From contig NW_026516678.1 of NCBI RefSeq assembly GCF_025766255.1, positions 434,001 to 498,000 of the forward strand: a stretch of 64,000 bases of DNA, given 5' to 3'. This document shows, one piece after another, positions 10,364-24,146 of the stretch (positions are counted from its first letter, which is position 1; the number at the start of each line of letters is the position of its first letter). The translations under genes were made by a program, and so were the position numbers. The notes under the pieces were generated by a model. The model was not told where the DNA came from. It was given only the letters and a program-made list of their open reading frames with translations, and did not search any database. The stretch is from Zychaea mexicana (taxonomy: Eukaryota > Mucoromycota > Mucoromycetes > Mucorales > Lichtheimiaceae).

Positions 10364-13300
10364 CACGGACAGAAAAAACGGCTTTAATTATTTACCTGTC
10401 TTCCAGAACCCGATTGAAATTGCTAATCATGCCACCACCGCCAACGAGGATAATATTCGTAAAGAACCGCTTAAGTCGTTCGTCAGATGATCCAGATGCG
10501 ATCCTTATGGACTCGGCAATAGCTACGTCGATGGGATAAACGTCGTAATTGTTGGATCGTTCAATACCAGTAGCGTATGTAGGTCGTGCTTGTGGTTGTG
10601 GTGTTGCATTATTATTCGGTGTAGACGGTGTTTCGGTAGTGGTCGAAGAAGTAGGCTGTTGTTGTAGCTGCTGTTGCAATTGTTGTTGAGGTCGCCATAC
10701 TGTAGGCACAGTACTAGATTCCGCCTACATATGCACATGTGATTCCATGTAGAAATAGGTCGATTTACGATACATAAGAGTTTATCGTTTGGTGGTGGGT
10801 AGGTGTAGCCCTTATACCAGTGAGAGCGAGGAACGAGAATAAAAGAGAAACTTACGTATGCTTCATCTGCAATATCATCAATGACGTTTGCGTTTGCCCA
10901 TACTCTAGTATGCTTTGTCTTTTCCTTGGCGTTCAAAATGGCAGGATAAACCAAACATAGTGGGGCAAGGAACACCTCATCATACACTTTGCATTGGAAC
11001 TTTTTCGTTGGCTGCCGTGGAACACGAACAAAAAAGTCATATACTTGGACACTGATATCGGCTTCATTCATGGTACACCATTTCTCTTTGAGTTCTTGTG
11101 CCAATCGCCAATCATACGACTTTGCCAAATTAATAGCAGCGTATGGGAATCGGTTTGCTAACAGAAAGGATGCAAACGTTTTTGTGATATCGTCACCGCC
11201 AATAGCTATAGTCATCCTATAGAAATAACCGTAGAAAACGTAGGTTTATGTTTAAACTTCAGTTCTTTGTCATCGCCTGAAAATATTTACCGTGAATCCG
11301 TAAAGCATACGCCATCTTCAATGCAGGCCACACTGGTCTTTTGCGATCCGATATCAACAACACATGCACTTGATACGCCCGCGCCAAAAGTCGCGCAAGT
11401 GGATTCCTATAGATGAACATATGAGTATCCGCACCTCTATGCACCAGCATTGCTTATCCGTTCCCCTACCCAAGATCAAGGCAGAGAAAAAGACTAGAGT
11501 AACAAACCTGCTGAACTAGTGCACCCCTGAATCCCATATATCTCAATAGCATAGTCAAGAGTTCGCATGTATAACGACGATTAAACAAGTCCGGAATCAC
11601 CAGAACTGCATTATAGTCCTATGATTTCCACACACATCCAATTTCGTTAATTAAAGAAAGAGAAATAAAAAGCTCCCGGTTCTGCGCAAGATGACCTTTA
11701 AACTAACCTCAAATGATGTTTCCTCAATATCAAGCTCAGCCCGAATTGTCTCGGTCCAAATTGCTTGCAAATCACCCAATACTTCTTCAACAGAGTCATA
11801 GTCCTGACTATTCAAGGTGCCGTATTTCCATGGATACAGTAATCGATACTCGGGATTATCAGCAATGGGCAAATTTAATGCCTAGTAAACGAATTTCGAG
11901 TCAGAGAAATGAAAATTGTGAAATATTAGGTTTCTAATCGATCAGAGAACGCGCACACAAATCCAAGATCCAAATGAACATTACCTTATCTCCCACGAAG
12001 TATTCTGGTTTATTTATCTTGGTGACTTCAGTCCATTCAACCTTGTAAGGATCGTTGTGATCCGGAATCGTTTCTTGATATGCTTGGGTATTAAATCCAA
12101 CCACTTGACTTTCAGCATTGGGCACGGCCCGTCGTTTTGCTGCCTTCATGCGCCATTTGAGTTCATTTTTGATTTCGCGTAAGGCTTCTTCACGATTATT
12201 TGCCGTACTAGTTGCATCCAGAGCTGCTCGACGCGTTACTGGTGGTGGTGGTGCGCTCTCACTTTCTTCGATATCATCTTCAGGCGACGATAACGGTGAT
12301 TCTTCTTCGTCATCATCATCGTCTTCGTTTTCCTCCTCATCGTCAACATCCATTTTGTCATTATTACTGTCAGTTCCGTTGGACTTTTTCTGCTGTTGAG
12401 CCACGGCAGCTGCTGTTTTTGCCACATCATCCGAAGCTTCTTCTGCTGTTGTTTTTGCTTTTGTTGCTATTGCTGCTGATAATGAGTCGTTCTTGTTTTT
12501 CTGCCGTCGAGCAATAACATGAGGCACAGTTTTGGGAAACGCTTCAGAAGATCGACCAATACGCAGGTTACGCGACCCTGGATGTATCACTATCGTGTCC
12601 CTCCATTCTTCCTCAGGCTAATACAATACATATGTGTAATACGGAATAATTGGAATTTAAATATTGTGTCATTGCAAAAATTTACTAGAAAAAAAGAGGA
12701 TAAACGAATAGCACTTATGTCCCTCCCCTCCTTTACTTACATTAGGAGCAATAGCTTCTGAACCAGCCTTATTACCAGGAAAATATGTGGCGTCTGTTTT
12801 GTCGAATCCGCTCGTAACATTACGCGTAGGCAAAATGGTAAATCCTTTAGCTGGAAACGTTGTATATTTGAATTTTGGTTGTTTCTCGTTCGGAATGTCG
12901 TCTGGGGCTGGCGATGGTGAAACGAAAGGTGTAGCTTTGCCATTGCTATAGTTTCGCGCACTTGCTTTAGCAGTGGTGGTAGTAGCATTATTCACCGTTG
13001 TAGTAGTGGGGCCGCCGGAAGCAGTACTACTACTACCACCATTACCACCGGTAGTGCTACTTGACACGTCTCGTTCATCGTTAATGTTGTTTTTCGATCT
13101 AGCAGCACTACTAGACGTAAGTGACGATTTTCGGTCTTGTTGTCGTGGCTTTTTATGAGATCGACCTAGATCGTCAGACGGCCGTTTATGGCTATTGTCA
13201 CTGGATTCTTTTGTATTGATGGGTTTCGCTGGCGATTTTGGACTGCTCGTGCTGTTGTTATTATTATTGCTATTGTTATTTGGGTTGGTTAAAGGCGTTG

Positions 13301-13502
13301 TTGCCGTTGTAGGGGAAGAGGAAGAAGACGACGAGGAAGAGGTTGTGTTGTTGTTGTTTGTGGTGTTAGACGACGGTGCAGCAGCACTACTGCTACCATT
13401 TGTAGGATCGTTATTCGCAGATGTAGAAGACGACTGCATCCATGAGTACTTTTTTTGGGACAAGTTCCTCAGGAACGCGTTACTACTTGAACCGTCGCCC
13501 AT
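10090..13502 (-). CDS. ARP8: Actin-related protein 8, INO80 chromatin-remodelling subunit
   Basis: Eight minus-strand exons: 13502-12741, 12617-11985, 11881-11708, 11619-11518, 11406-11291, 11216-10856, 10724-10396 and 10297-10090, giving 894 aa (S. cerevisiae Arp8 is about 880). ARP8 with actin and ARP4 forms the HSA-bound module through which INO80 contacts nucleosomes and linker DNA. Diagnostic segments: IHPGSRNLRIGR at the start of the actin fold, VIPDLFNRRYTCELL, the nucleotide-site-like CVVDIGSQKTSVAC and AIGGDDITKTF, and ILVGGGGMISNFNRVL. The first exon is a disordered Ser/Thr/Asn-rich tail with polyalanine and Lys/Arg patches; acidic runs and Gln-rich insertions interrupt the actin fold, as is usual for ARP8. 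The last intron holds a 38-base A tract on the coding strand. Shares about 1.8 kb of upstream DNA with the divergent P2-type ATPase. Confidence 0.95.
10326..10363. repeat. T38 homopolymer in the last ARP8 intron
   Basis: An uninterrupted run of 38 T (A on the ARP8 coding strand) lies between the donor at about 10395 and the acceptor at about 10298. Its length may be imprecise because of sequencing slippage. It could be the tail of a decayed retroposed sequence, but nothing else supports that. Confidence 0.85.
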
Positions 13503-15349
13503 TGTGTGTATCTGTTACGGTGGTCTGTGAGCGTGTGCGTGTTGCTGTGTGTATGAGGAGACGGAAATGGTTCAGAAAACCCCCCACTCCTTTCTTTATT
13601 GGGCTACGGACCTCACAAAGCAAATTGAAACTGAGCTTCCTAGAATGATCACAAATGCTACAAGATGTGTATGTGTGCTCATTCATTTCTTCGACTGCAC
13701 GTTTTGATCACCCAATACTTAAACGTTCTCTTTACTTAAGGTGTGATACTGTAATCAGGCCTTGTATTTACACATTGCCTTAAATAATCTGCTTCTCCGC
13801 ACCCCTTTATCCTGTAGCCATACAGACAGAGATGACTGCGGAAACTAACCCTTGAAATAACGAACGCCATGTATTCTCATATCTCCTGATCAAGTGAGCA
13901 AAATAGTTGCTACACCGCGTAAATCGAACCTTTATCTCCCAACACGCATTAGGCTTTCGATCATTTGTTGTAAGGCCTAGCACTTTGCATGTATATATGG
14001 ACATATGCAGACGCATACATAGAATATATTCGTACAGTACAACATCCACAGCTAGTAAGGTGCCTCTGGGTAGAAAGTGCTATGTAGTACCTGTCCGCTT
14101 TCACGTAATCTCAATTATTTAGATTTGCATATCTGTCAATTTTTACACTAGCTATACTGAAAGTGCAGCAACTGCAGCAGCAGCATATTCTCGAACTTGA
14201 GGCGAACTTGCTTGCATAATATCATGTATGGCGATCGATATTTTTTTCCAAGACAGATAGCATTCAGCAGCAGTGTTACCGCCCGCAGCGACCTGCTATC
14301 TGCTTCTTGGTGTATTATTAGCACACAACATCGTTTCCGCTTTTCCGAGACGTGCATCTTAAACTTATACACAAAGGTCCAATAAGAGCAGCAGCCAAAG
14401 TAGAATGAATATGAAGACGTAAAATGAATGCAGAACAGACGTACTTTTTATCGCTACTCCGTTTTATCGAGTTACTACCTATTATATATCGTATTCTGCA
14501 TTAACATGTTAGTGTGATGATGCGTAATTACTATGTATATAAAGAGGTGTGTGTAGGGATGCAGAATTTGCAAGCGTAACGTAAAAGACTGTGGTATGAC
14601 CTAATCGGTCCGAACAACAATGGAACGGGCCATAGTATCGGGCTATTCCTGTCGCGGTCCTCACCGATCTCACGTCATATGACAATGACCGCACAGCGTG
14701 GTCATTTCAAGTCGAAATGAAAAGAAGACAGCGCAAATGTGATCAAAATCCAGGGGTCTTCATTGGGAAGTTCATAAAACACAGTAAGAGGGGAAAAATG
14801 TTGCCTCGTTTGGTGAAAAGCAAAGACATGCGTACACATAAACAACAAACAAATAATCCTTCTTTATGTTATAAGGGAACGATCATTTTTTACATTAAAT
14901 GAGTTGCAGAATAGTGAATAAGTGTAGAAGATTCAACGACGATTATGACGACAGAAGCAAATTACGTTGCGCGAAAGCACATGGGCAAGCAGCAGCAACG
15001 GAGAGAAGCAGCAAGCGTGCGTGTAAAGTATATTGTAGTTTACATGAGGATGCACATGTAAGATATATTGTATACCAACTTGCTGGTTACATGATGTTGA
15101 TGATGATAACACTATTTACACATTTTACGCCTGCTCGCCGCCACCCCGAACCCTCGACCTGATGATTACGGGCACAGTGCTTGAAAGAACGCATAAAAAC
15201 AGGTTTTCTCTTTCCCGCGTCTTTCGTTATTCCTCTTTTTCCACTTCTTCTTCTTCTTTCATCGCACAAGAGGGAATTTCTTCTTTTTCTTTCATCGCAC
15301 AAGAGGGAATAAAGGTTTTCTTTAAATCACTTTACTAATCAACAAACTC
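13503..15349. other. Long divergent intergenic region (ARP8 / P2-ATPase)
   Basis: About 1.85 kb without a supportable gene. Only short, non-conserved reading frames occur on either strand. The last 120 bases are pyrimidine-rich and contain the direct repeat at 15256-15310, consistent with the promoter/5' leader of the ATPase gene. No tRNA-like cloverleaf was found. Confidence 0.4.
15256..15310 (+). repeat. 22-bp direct repeat, 33-bp period, in the ATPase leader
   Basis: The 22-base word CTTTCATCGCACAAGAGGGAAT-type sequence at 15256-15277 recurs at 15289-15310 without change, 40 bp upstream of the ATPase start codon. It is either a recent tandem duplication in the 5' leader or a duplicated regulatory site. 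Each copy is preceded by a TTCTT tract. Confidence 0.8.
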
Positions 15350-18300
15350 ATGGCAAAAACTCCCCAGCCGGACCAACACCATGACATTGTCGATGTTCCA
15401 GCACCCGTCATTGATGGCAAAGTATCCATCGAGCAACAAATCGAAGTCTTCGGTATGATTACAAATCCGTCTATCTTTTACATCATGTTATTAGAGCTAG
15501 GGCCACACCCGCTTGCAAAAGTACATGTATGCTTATGATCATGCTGCTTCTTATGCACGTATATGATGTACGTATAGTCCACGATCTATTTGACGTCAAG
15601 GAAAACAAATCGATTTCCCTCGAAGAAGTACTCGAGGGACTGCGTTACGTGATGCATTTCCGCGTCAAGGGCGGATGTCAACCTCATTTCGATCCAGGAC
15701 TCATGAAGCGACTATGCGAAGGCCTGCTGTTAAACACGGGCCATACTGAAGGCCATCTCTTACGCAAGCGCACTACCACCGCAGCCGATATGGCATTTTT
15801 TCTCTTTGGTGATTTTCTAGAAGAAGGTAGGGAAACTTTCCACATAGACACTTACACAAAAAGCAACGTTAAGCGAATTCTTTCGTTTCCAAAGCTATTC
15901 TAAGCAAACCAAAACGAGAACTAACTAATACAAACAACATATTCTCTCTGTGTGTGCTTGGTTAGTCTATGAGTTCCGCGCAATTGTTGGCGAAAAAGAC
16001 GTGTTTGAATTACGCAACACATTGAAAATCCACTACCGTTGCCAGCCGTCTTCTACAGAAGAGCAAAAACGGAGTGCCATTGCCATTGTCCAGCTCTTGA
16101 CCGAGTATTTCCCAAGACACATCAGCGATTGGCGCGATCTGATCAAGGAAAGCGAACAAGGCGACATGGAGCAGCTCTTGGCATCGCCTCTGGCGAAAGA
16201 AATGGATAAAGAAAAGTCAAAAATGCCACGTTCCACAGCAAATCTCGTGGCCACCGACAACAACGATTCATCGATTGTCATGCTCCCTCCACCACAGGCG
16301 CTTTATTTTGATCGGTCGGTCGAAAAGCTCATGAAAATGTTCCCACACACGCATCCAACCAATGGCCTGCCGTCGGCTTTGGTCCGCGCATTGCGTGAGC
16401 AGTACGGCATCAACAAGTTGCCAGACCCGCCTCGTCCGAGCGCTTTGAAAATGCTCTGGACTCAGCTGACCGATTTCATGGTCTTGATGTTGTTGGCAGC
16501 ATCCATCATTCAAGCTGGCCAGCAGGAATTCAACAGTATGGCGGTTCTGCTGATCGTGGTTGTTCTCAATACTGTCATTGGCTTTAGCCAGGAATGGAAG
16601 GCCGGCAAGACGCTGAGCGCATTGATGGATTTGACTGTTCCAAAGGTAAATCAACAATGATAGACACACGTTTGTGTGCTATTCAACACTTTTATCAACA
16701 TCTGTCTTGGCAATGTTACCTTGCGTGTTTTAGGATGGGGTGGGATGGGAAATGGATGTGTGGGGAGCACAAGGCTTCCTAATATATCAAATCAGAAATC
16801 CCAAAAATTAATTCTCGCTCTCATTCTTCCTTGTTCTGTACAGGCACAAGTGATTCGTGACGGGGAGCAACAGATTGTTGACTCGGACGATTTGGTACCA
16901 GGTGATCTGGCAGTCCTCGATGAAGGTGATGCAGTTCCTGCAGATATCCGGTTGATTGAAGTTGCACAACTGGAGATCGTTGAAAGTATCTTGACCGGCG
17001 AAAGTCTGCCAGTAACCAAAAAGACAGACGCCATCAAAGCAAAGGTAAAAAAAAAGACACGTTCTGCTCACGTTCTGTATGCATAAACAAATAAACAATA
17101 CGGTGCTATTTGCTAACGATACAACTTGTATCGAAATCATCATAAAAACACTGTTATATAGTCACGCCGAATCCCTCTCGGTGACTGTTTGGGTAATGTT
17201 TTCATGTCGACGACTGTTGCAAAAGGGCGCGGTAAAGGCATTGTCGTACGAACTGGTGTACAAACCGAGGTAAGCCTCTCTGCCCGATAAGCTTTCCACA
17301 ATGCTTCATTGTTTACTCATTAGTATAAATATCGCAGATTGGTAAAATTAGCACTGCAATCCAAGCTGGATCAAAACGCAAAACAAAGACGCCGATCCAG
17401 CGCCGACTCGACAAGCTGGGCAAGTACCTTGTTCTGATTGCTATTATATTGTGTGTTCTTGTGGCTGTGATCGGTATTGCCTGGAAGAAAAATGTCCAAG
17501 AAATGGTCAATGTTGGTTTAAGGTAATATGTCATTCACAGACGTTACACTCAAGTAAGAAAGCCGACAGCTGTCTTTCTCTCCTTTTTGACATATTCTCT
17601 TATTTTGTAATAATTACAGTTTGGCAGTTTCCGTTATTCCGGAGGGTCTTGTGGCCGTGACTACTGTTACCATGGCGCTCGGCGTGCGTCGTATGGCTGC
17701 AAAGTTCGTCACCATGCACTAGTGCATTTTGTTTTGTTATTTCTTTTCCTTTTAGGCTCTGTCTTTCTCTTGCTAATAATTTACTTTTTTTAGGCAATGT
17801 GTTGTACGTACATTGCCAGCTGTAGAATCTCTGGGAAGCGTGACAGTTATATGCTCTGACAAGGTATTGGACAGGCTTTCAAAAGCTACTATTGATTGAT
17901 TGCTGGATCCAGTCTAGATGTCCATCGAAATTAATTTAATATGTAGACCGGTACATTGACCGAAGGCAAGATGGGTACGTCTGAAATGTGGACTGCAGAT
18001 AACAATGTATATCGGTTTACCGAATCAACGTCGTTGGATCCTACGCACGGTGAGATTATCGTCGAGCCAGCCGAACTAAGACGTCGTATGATCCATGTTC
18101 GCCGCACAACTGCACCTATCGCAGACGATCCCATCAACAACGGTGACAACAACAAGGACGACCGAGACGATGAAGAGAAACAAACAAGCAGTCAACAACA
18201 ACAAGGGATCGACTATGCAGCTCTCCGGTCCCGACCCATTGACAGATCCAACCCTGCTACATATGCCCCACACCTGAAGTACTCTTTAATGGTGGCTGCA

Positions 18301-20624
18301 CTCTGCAACAATGCTTCTGTGCATCTGGAGGAGAAAACAGGCGAATGGAAAACAATCGGTGACCCAACCGAAGTCGCATTAACTGTAGCTGCTCAAAAAG
18401 CCAATGCTGGTGCTCGCTACTGGATTGATCAAAAAGGTTATACCAAGGTGTTTGAACGAGCATTCGATAGTGAGCGCAAGTTGATGAGTAGCGCATACAT
18501 GCAGAAGCAGCAGCCCCAAAAAAAGGATAACAGTGATGCTCTTCGTACTACGCTGCTGCTATGTAAAGGTGCTCCAGAGGAGCTGTTACGTAAATGCTCG
18601 TCTTACTTGCCTCCCAAATCCACCAGTCAGCAGCAACAAAATCACACTCGTCTCGGAATTGACACCACATCTTCAAGCAGTTCCTCACTTACTACAACTA
18701 CTACTACTGCTGCTGATGCGGACGAAATACTACAAGCTAGCATGTCTATGAACGAAACATTTGCGACCCAAGTCACTGACGAAAGCTCGCGGATGGCATC
18801 ACAAGGTCTGCGAGTCCTGGGTCTTGCGCTCAAAGTCATTAATGATGATGATGGGTCTTTATCGAGTACGGATTCAGCCGATATGGCTAAGCACCCAAGC
18901 ATGGCCGAGAACGAGTTTACCTTTGTTGGATTGGTTGGCTTGATCGATCCTCCAAAACAAGGCGTCAAAGAATCTGTTGATATATGTCAACAAGCCGGAA
19001 TTCGTGTCATGATGATTACTGGCGATCATGTTGAAACAGCTGTTGCAATTGCATCCAAGCTGGGTATCTTTAAAAAAAATGCTCCCGGCATGGTAAGTGT
19101 GAAAGATGGCTTCAATGGTGGTGCATAGATGATAGAGAGAAAGCAGCATATGCATGCATACTCTTTCCTTCTTCAATGCTGCAGCACTCTCAGCTAACTA
19201 TCAAATCAAAATCAATCATGCGACGTCTCGTGTGGTTCCCTTCATGTATACAGAGTCGTGCCATTTTGGGGCGTGAGCTCGACTTGCTTTCCGAGGAAGC
19301 TATAATTGAACTGGATCCTTTCCCCAATGTGTTCGCCCGCGTGAGCCCCGATAACAAGTTAACTATTGTCAAGGCATTACAACAACGTGGAGAATTGGTA
19401 GCCATGACCGGTGATGGCGTGAATGGTACGTCTAGACACTAAAGACAGAAATAATAGCTGTCTCAAAAGTGGCAGCGGGTTGCATAGCTATTAGCGAAAA
19501 AGAAGTATGCGCATATATACTGATATGTTTATTGATATTCTCAATTATGATAATGTTTACCGCTATTAGATGCACCTGCAATCAAATCTGCAGATGTAGG
19601 TGTCGCCATGGGTCAAGCCGGAACTGAGATTACAAAGCAGGCTGCCGATCTTGTGCTGCTGAATGATAACTTCACCACTATCATTTCTGCAGTCGAAGAA
19701 GGCCGTCATGTCTTTGATAATATCCTCAAGTTTATCGTCTATTTGCTCAGCTGCAACGGCTCCGAAATATTCTTGATGCTCATTTGCACAATTGCCAACA
19801 TCGACACGCCATTCACCGTGATGATGATTTTGTGGGCTAACATCATTGGTAAGCTTCTAAATCAAAGTGTAGTGCGTTTATGTGTGCCACGGAGCAGGTA
19901 GAGCATAAATACTTTCACTAACAGATACATCATGTCATAACTTGATTAGCCGATATTCCACCGGCTATGGCATTGGGTGTAGAGCCAAGAGAAAAAACAC
20001 TTATGCAACGATCTCCTCGCGATCCTCGTACTGGTGTCGTGACACTTGGCGTATGGATAGTGATTCTTGTCCAATCGCTGTTAATGTCTGCACTAGCCCT
20101 AGGATCTTATGTGCTTGCACTATACAGATTTAATTATGAGCACCATCAGGCTCAATCCATGGTAAGTAGTCAAATTCACCTTTTGTTCTCGAAATATGCA
20201 AAAAAAAAGGAAAGCTCACATTTCTCTGTTCAACAGGTTTTCACCAACTTGACCATGATTCAATTGATTCATTCGTTCTTGTCACGTAGTGTGCATCTTT
20301 CTGTCATCAAGACAGGTGTTCTCAGCAATCGATGGATGTTGGTGGCTGCGGGTGTCTCCTTTTTCTTTTTGATCCTAGGCGTTTATGCTCCTGGTAAATA
20401 CTTAACCAAACAAAAATACGTACCGATAATTATACAGATGAATTGACAGAAGAAACTGACAACGAGTTTTAATCACTTACTGTCAAATAGGAATCTCGAC
20501 TTGGCTTGAGCTGTCTTACGTTGACTGGAGATCGTGGGTGATGATCCTTGTCTGTTGTACCATCCACATCGGTTTGGTCGAATTGCAAAAGTTTGGCCTC
20601 AGATATTATAACATCACCATCTAA
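15350..20624 (+). CDS. P2-type cation-transporting ATPase with EF-hand-like N-terminus
   Basis: Fourteen exons: 15350-15452, 15578-15826, 15966-16645, 16844-17044, 17162-17269, 17338-17522, 17620-17703, 17794-17863, 17947-19092, 19254-19425, 19570-19848, 19950-20161, 20237-20393, 20491-20624; 1259 aa with all phases closing. It shows TGES at 395-398, the M4 motif IPEGL at 515-519 (type II pumps of the SERCA/PMR and Na,K classes; fungal ENA pumps have IPSSL), phosphorylation D559 in SDKTGTLT, GDGVND at 995-1000 and the M6 segment [13 protein letters not shown]. The substrate (Ca2+, Na+ or K+) cannot be fixed; resemblance to alkali-cation ACU/ENA-like fungal pumps is suspected. The first 250 residues are extra: residues 40-51 form an EF-hand-like loop (D-K-N-S-S-E at coordinating positions). 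Long Ser/Thr/Gln-rich insertions sit in the nucleotide-binding domain. The donor of exon 7 is GTTCGT, weaker than the rest. Confidence 0.9.
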
Positions 20625-22388
20625 ATACCACTGTGTGTTTGCGTTTGTTGCAGTAGCATCGTTACTGCTCTTGTCACTTTCCTCTACATTTCTTACATTT
20701 TTTCCCTTGTGCTGTATGATGTATCCTATCACATGATGTTGTATCAGTATTGTTTTTACTTTCTCTTCGTTTCAATTATAATACAAGTACTTTCCTCTCC
20801 AAAGTTTCCTCTCAAACTGCAGTGTTTGTGCTCATAAAGTATGGGGGTTTATTACTTGGATATGTCATCTATTAAAGGGATGAAAGTCAAATTATATTCA
20901 CAGAACATGATAAGCTTAGTGGAAACAAGGTTGGAGGATGCAAGAAAATAAAATAAGGAGAAGAGCAAGTAGATCGTTTTGTATATATAGGCCCATATGG
21001 CAGTGATATGTCTTCACATATAGTCAAAAAAATTGGTCCATCGTCCTAAACAAGTATATCCATCATTTGATTTACGAGGAGGGAAGGTATGTATACCATT
21101 TGTGTATTTTTCATGTCCATGTACGCGCACACTATGACCACATGGATGATAAGAGAAAGGAGGCGGTTGAAACAAAGATAATATCGATCACGGTACTGGT
21201 AACAATAGTGAAAGTAGTGGTGACTGCAACCCCCAAAAGAACACAGCAGAAGGCAGCGGTCAGAGCACGATGCTTTAATAAAACAAACACATTGAAAGCA
21301 TGCTGCTGACATTATAAACCAAGAATACCGTCAAGGCATAGAATATGATGGACCGAAAGTTTTGGCTCGGCTCGGTAAAGTTTAAATGACAAAGGCTAAA
21401 GCACTAAGCGCCATTATCTTCCCCAAGAGCCACCCCTTATTATTGAGATTCCCTTTTTTCCCTGTCGTGCTCGTTATTGTTCTGACACTTTAAAATACAC
21501 AAATAAGCCATTCATATTATATGTCGTTGATTGAACAAAGTTCATGGAGAAGAAACGCCACAGGACACAGTGGGCAAAAGAAACTGTTGAGCAACACGAG
21601 TTGGTAGTCTATTGTAGAGAGTCACCCAGCGATGACGATGTTGAGGGATGGTAGCTTATATGGCCTTTGACTTCGTTTATTATGGAAAGGTAAGGTAGAG
21701 GGGGTTGAGGAGAGAGGTATCGCCCGTCGTTTATTCATCGTCATCCAACGCGCAAGGAGATAAATTTTGCATTGCTGAGCCCCCACGCAGGTTAATAAAA
21801 GACGCCTCCCTTTCCTTTATCTCATCCATCACGGGAGCCCTGGTATATTTGTAATAGCAGTAATGATCAAGTAGGCATGGACAACGACAACTACAGCAAA
21901 ACAAAGACTCCCTACAGGCTGGCTGAAGAGTGTAATAAGTGACAGGGGAGCCAAAGTGATGGGGGAGAGGAGAAGCTTGGTGCCAACAAGGTTTTTTGAT
22001 TCTGTCGCACCGAATCACCGTTAAAGGCAATGATCGACATACGAATTGAAAATTGGGCAAGTGCAACAACAAGCCTATGGCTTGTTATTTTGTTCTAGTC
22101 GCACATTGTGTGTGTACAGACACTAGCACTCCTTCATTTAAAAAAAAAAAGACCGTTCCCTCTTCCTTGTTATATCTCAAAGGCCCGCGTGTTTTTACAT
22201 ATCTTCTCTTCTCTTCTTTGCTCTTCAACATTCTTCATTTTCAACTTCTATTATTCTTTTGTATATTTTTTTATTTCACTTTTTCCGTTTTGTTTTGTGT
22301 AAAATTTCCTTTTCGTGCCATCAAAGACGTCTCCCCGTAGTACCCACCTCCTTTCATACCCCAAGAAACCAAGAGAATTATATAAAAT
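20625..22388. other. Intergenic region between P2-ATPase and URC4
   Basis: About 1.76 kb with no supportable gene. The stretch 22150-22320 is strongly pyrimidine-rich (TCTTCTCTTC, TTTTTTATTTC) and ends in TATATAAAAT just before the URC4 start, which fits a core promoter and leader. Reading frames around 21046-21312 and 21731-22072 lack conservation and codon bias. Confidence 0.4.
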
Positions 22389-24146
22389 ATGGCACCAGCC
22401 GATGTAGAGTATTTGGCCAGTTTACGCTCGGTTCGAGAACAATGCTTTCGAGTACAAGAAGTTGCTGCTAGGAACCAATTACAGCACTTTGAGGTTGACC
22501 AGACGAAATTCAACGACATGGTGCAATACGTGCTGTCTTTAATGAAGCGCGATTTTGACGATACGAGCGAAATCCCCGTACATGGTCGTTGGCGCCACTT
22601 TGATATCGGTGGCCGTCCTCGGATACAGAACCTGATCAATTCTTGGGCTAGTCTCGGTGAAAGTACTATGGAACAGACGCGTCGGGTTTTGGACTTGTTT
22701 GTCGTCTCGGTCCTCTTGGATATCGAAACTGATCATACTTGGTCGTATCAGGAACAACTGACTGGTCGGGTATTGAAGCGAAACGAAGGCATTGCCGTGG
22801 CGTGTCTGGAGATGTTCACTGCTGGCGCCTTTTCAAGTGATCCTAGCAAGCCTCATCGAGTTGACTGTAAGATGGTGCTTTTCTATTTGTTTGTCTATTT
22901 ACTACTACCGATCAGCTGCTACAAACATGATTATGTCAGCAGTAAATATGAACTATACTTACTGATATCTCCAATCCTGTATATGATATATTAGCTGAGG
23001 CGCTATTCCGATTCAGCTTGCAAACATTGGCACAAGGCTTTCAAATTGATCCCAATCATAATTTACTCGTAGTGCTCCAGGACAGAGTAGATCTCTTGCG
23101 TCACTTGGGCCAGGTACTACAAAGCCGTCAAGATTATTTTGGCGCCGACGTGGCACGACCAGGCAACCTGATGGGTAAGAAAAGAAGAAAACATTTCTTT
23201 GCAATACGTGACACATACTACCTATGTACCCGATACAACACACATGCAAGAGAAAAAAAAGAAAATAAGGTTCTAAAAATCTAACTTTTCTAGATTATCT
23301 GCTTGCTCATCCAACGACGATCAATACAAAAAAAGGCCCCCTGATTCATTTGGAAACCTTGTGGCCAGTGGTGCAAGAAATGGGCGAAGCATGGACCTAC
23401 AGCGACAACTCGGGTAAGGGCGGGACTCATGACCTGGGAGATGTCTGGCCATGCAAAGCCATCCAGAACATTACGACAACGAACGAGTTTGACCATTGGG
23501 TTTCTTTCCATCGCTTATCGCAATGGCTGGTCTATTCGCTGATTGAGCCCATGGTAAAGCTGCTAGGTGCCACCATCGAAGGCACAGAGCAACTGACCGT
23601 CTTGCCTGAATATCGCAATGGCGGTCTTTTGATAGACACTGGGTTTCTGACCCTCAAACAGCCCGACTTGGAACGTGGGCTGGAGAATTATCGAAAAAAT
23701 GCTTTATTGCCTGGCCAGCCCAAGGTCGAAATTGCTCCCATGTTTGAAATGTCGGACCCGGTGGTGGTTGAATGGCGTGCCCTAACTGTTGCTTATCTCG
23801 ATATCGTGGCTGAACGCGTGCGCGAGACGTTGGGCCTCAATCGAAAAAAGCTAAGCCTATCTCAATTGATTCAAGGTGGAACCTGGAGTGTAAGTCCTGG
23901 TTCTTTTTTTCAAAAGTCATTGTGGCAACGTTTACTGTGCTTGTTCTTTAAAGATTACCAAAGTTTTAACATTGATCGCATATGTAGGCTGGTCGAGAGT
24001 TGGCAGAGATTTCTAGGCCCAATACTCAAGAGCCACCGATTGTCATCAAGGTAAATATTGCTAGTATATGAAAGACTTCTTGTAATTCTGTAATTTCTAA
24101 ATATCGGCCATGTCATTTTTAGATCGACCGACACGTTATCTATTAA
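22389..24146 (+). CDS. URC4: URC4/DUF1688 uracil catabolism protein
   Basis: Exons 22389-22866, 22995-23174, 23294-23889, 23988-24050 and 24123-24146 give 446 aa, close to other DUF1688 proteins. URC4 is required for the URC pathway, in which some fungi and bacteria break down uracil as a nitrogen source; its biochemical step is not established. Conserved marks include VHGRWRHFDIGG, KGGTHDLGDVWPC, VLPEYRNGGLLIDTG, the segment FEMSDPVVVEWRALTVAYLD, and the C-terminus IKIDRHVIY. The last coding exon is only 24 nt. The other URC genes (URC1/RIB1-like, URC2 regulator) are not nearby, so no catabolic cluster is visible here. Confidence 0.93.

Noticed and set aside
12118..13530. Plus-strand Ser/Val/Leu-rich ORFs opposite ARP8
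   Set aside because: Mirror images of Asn/Ser/Asp-rich minus-strand coding sequence.
14500..14700. Possible tRNA-like segment
   Set aside because: No B-box or cloverleaf could be drawn here or elsewhere in the window; no tRNA is claimed.
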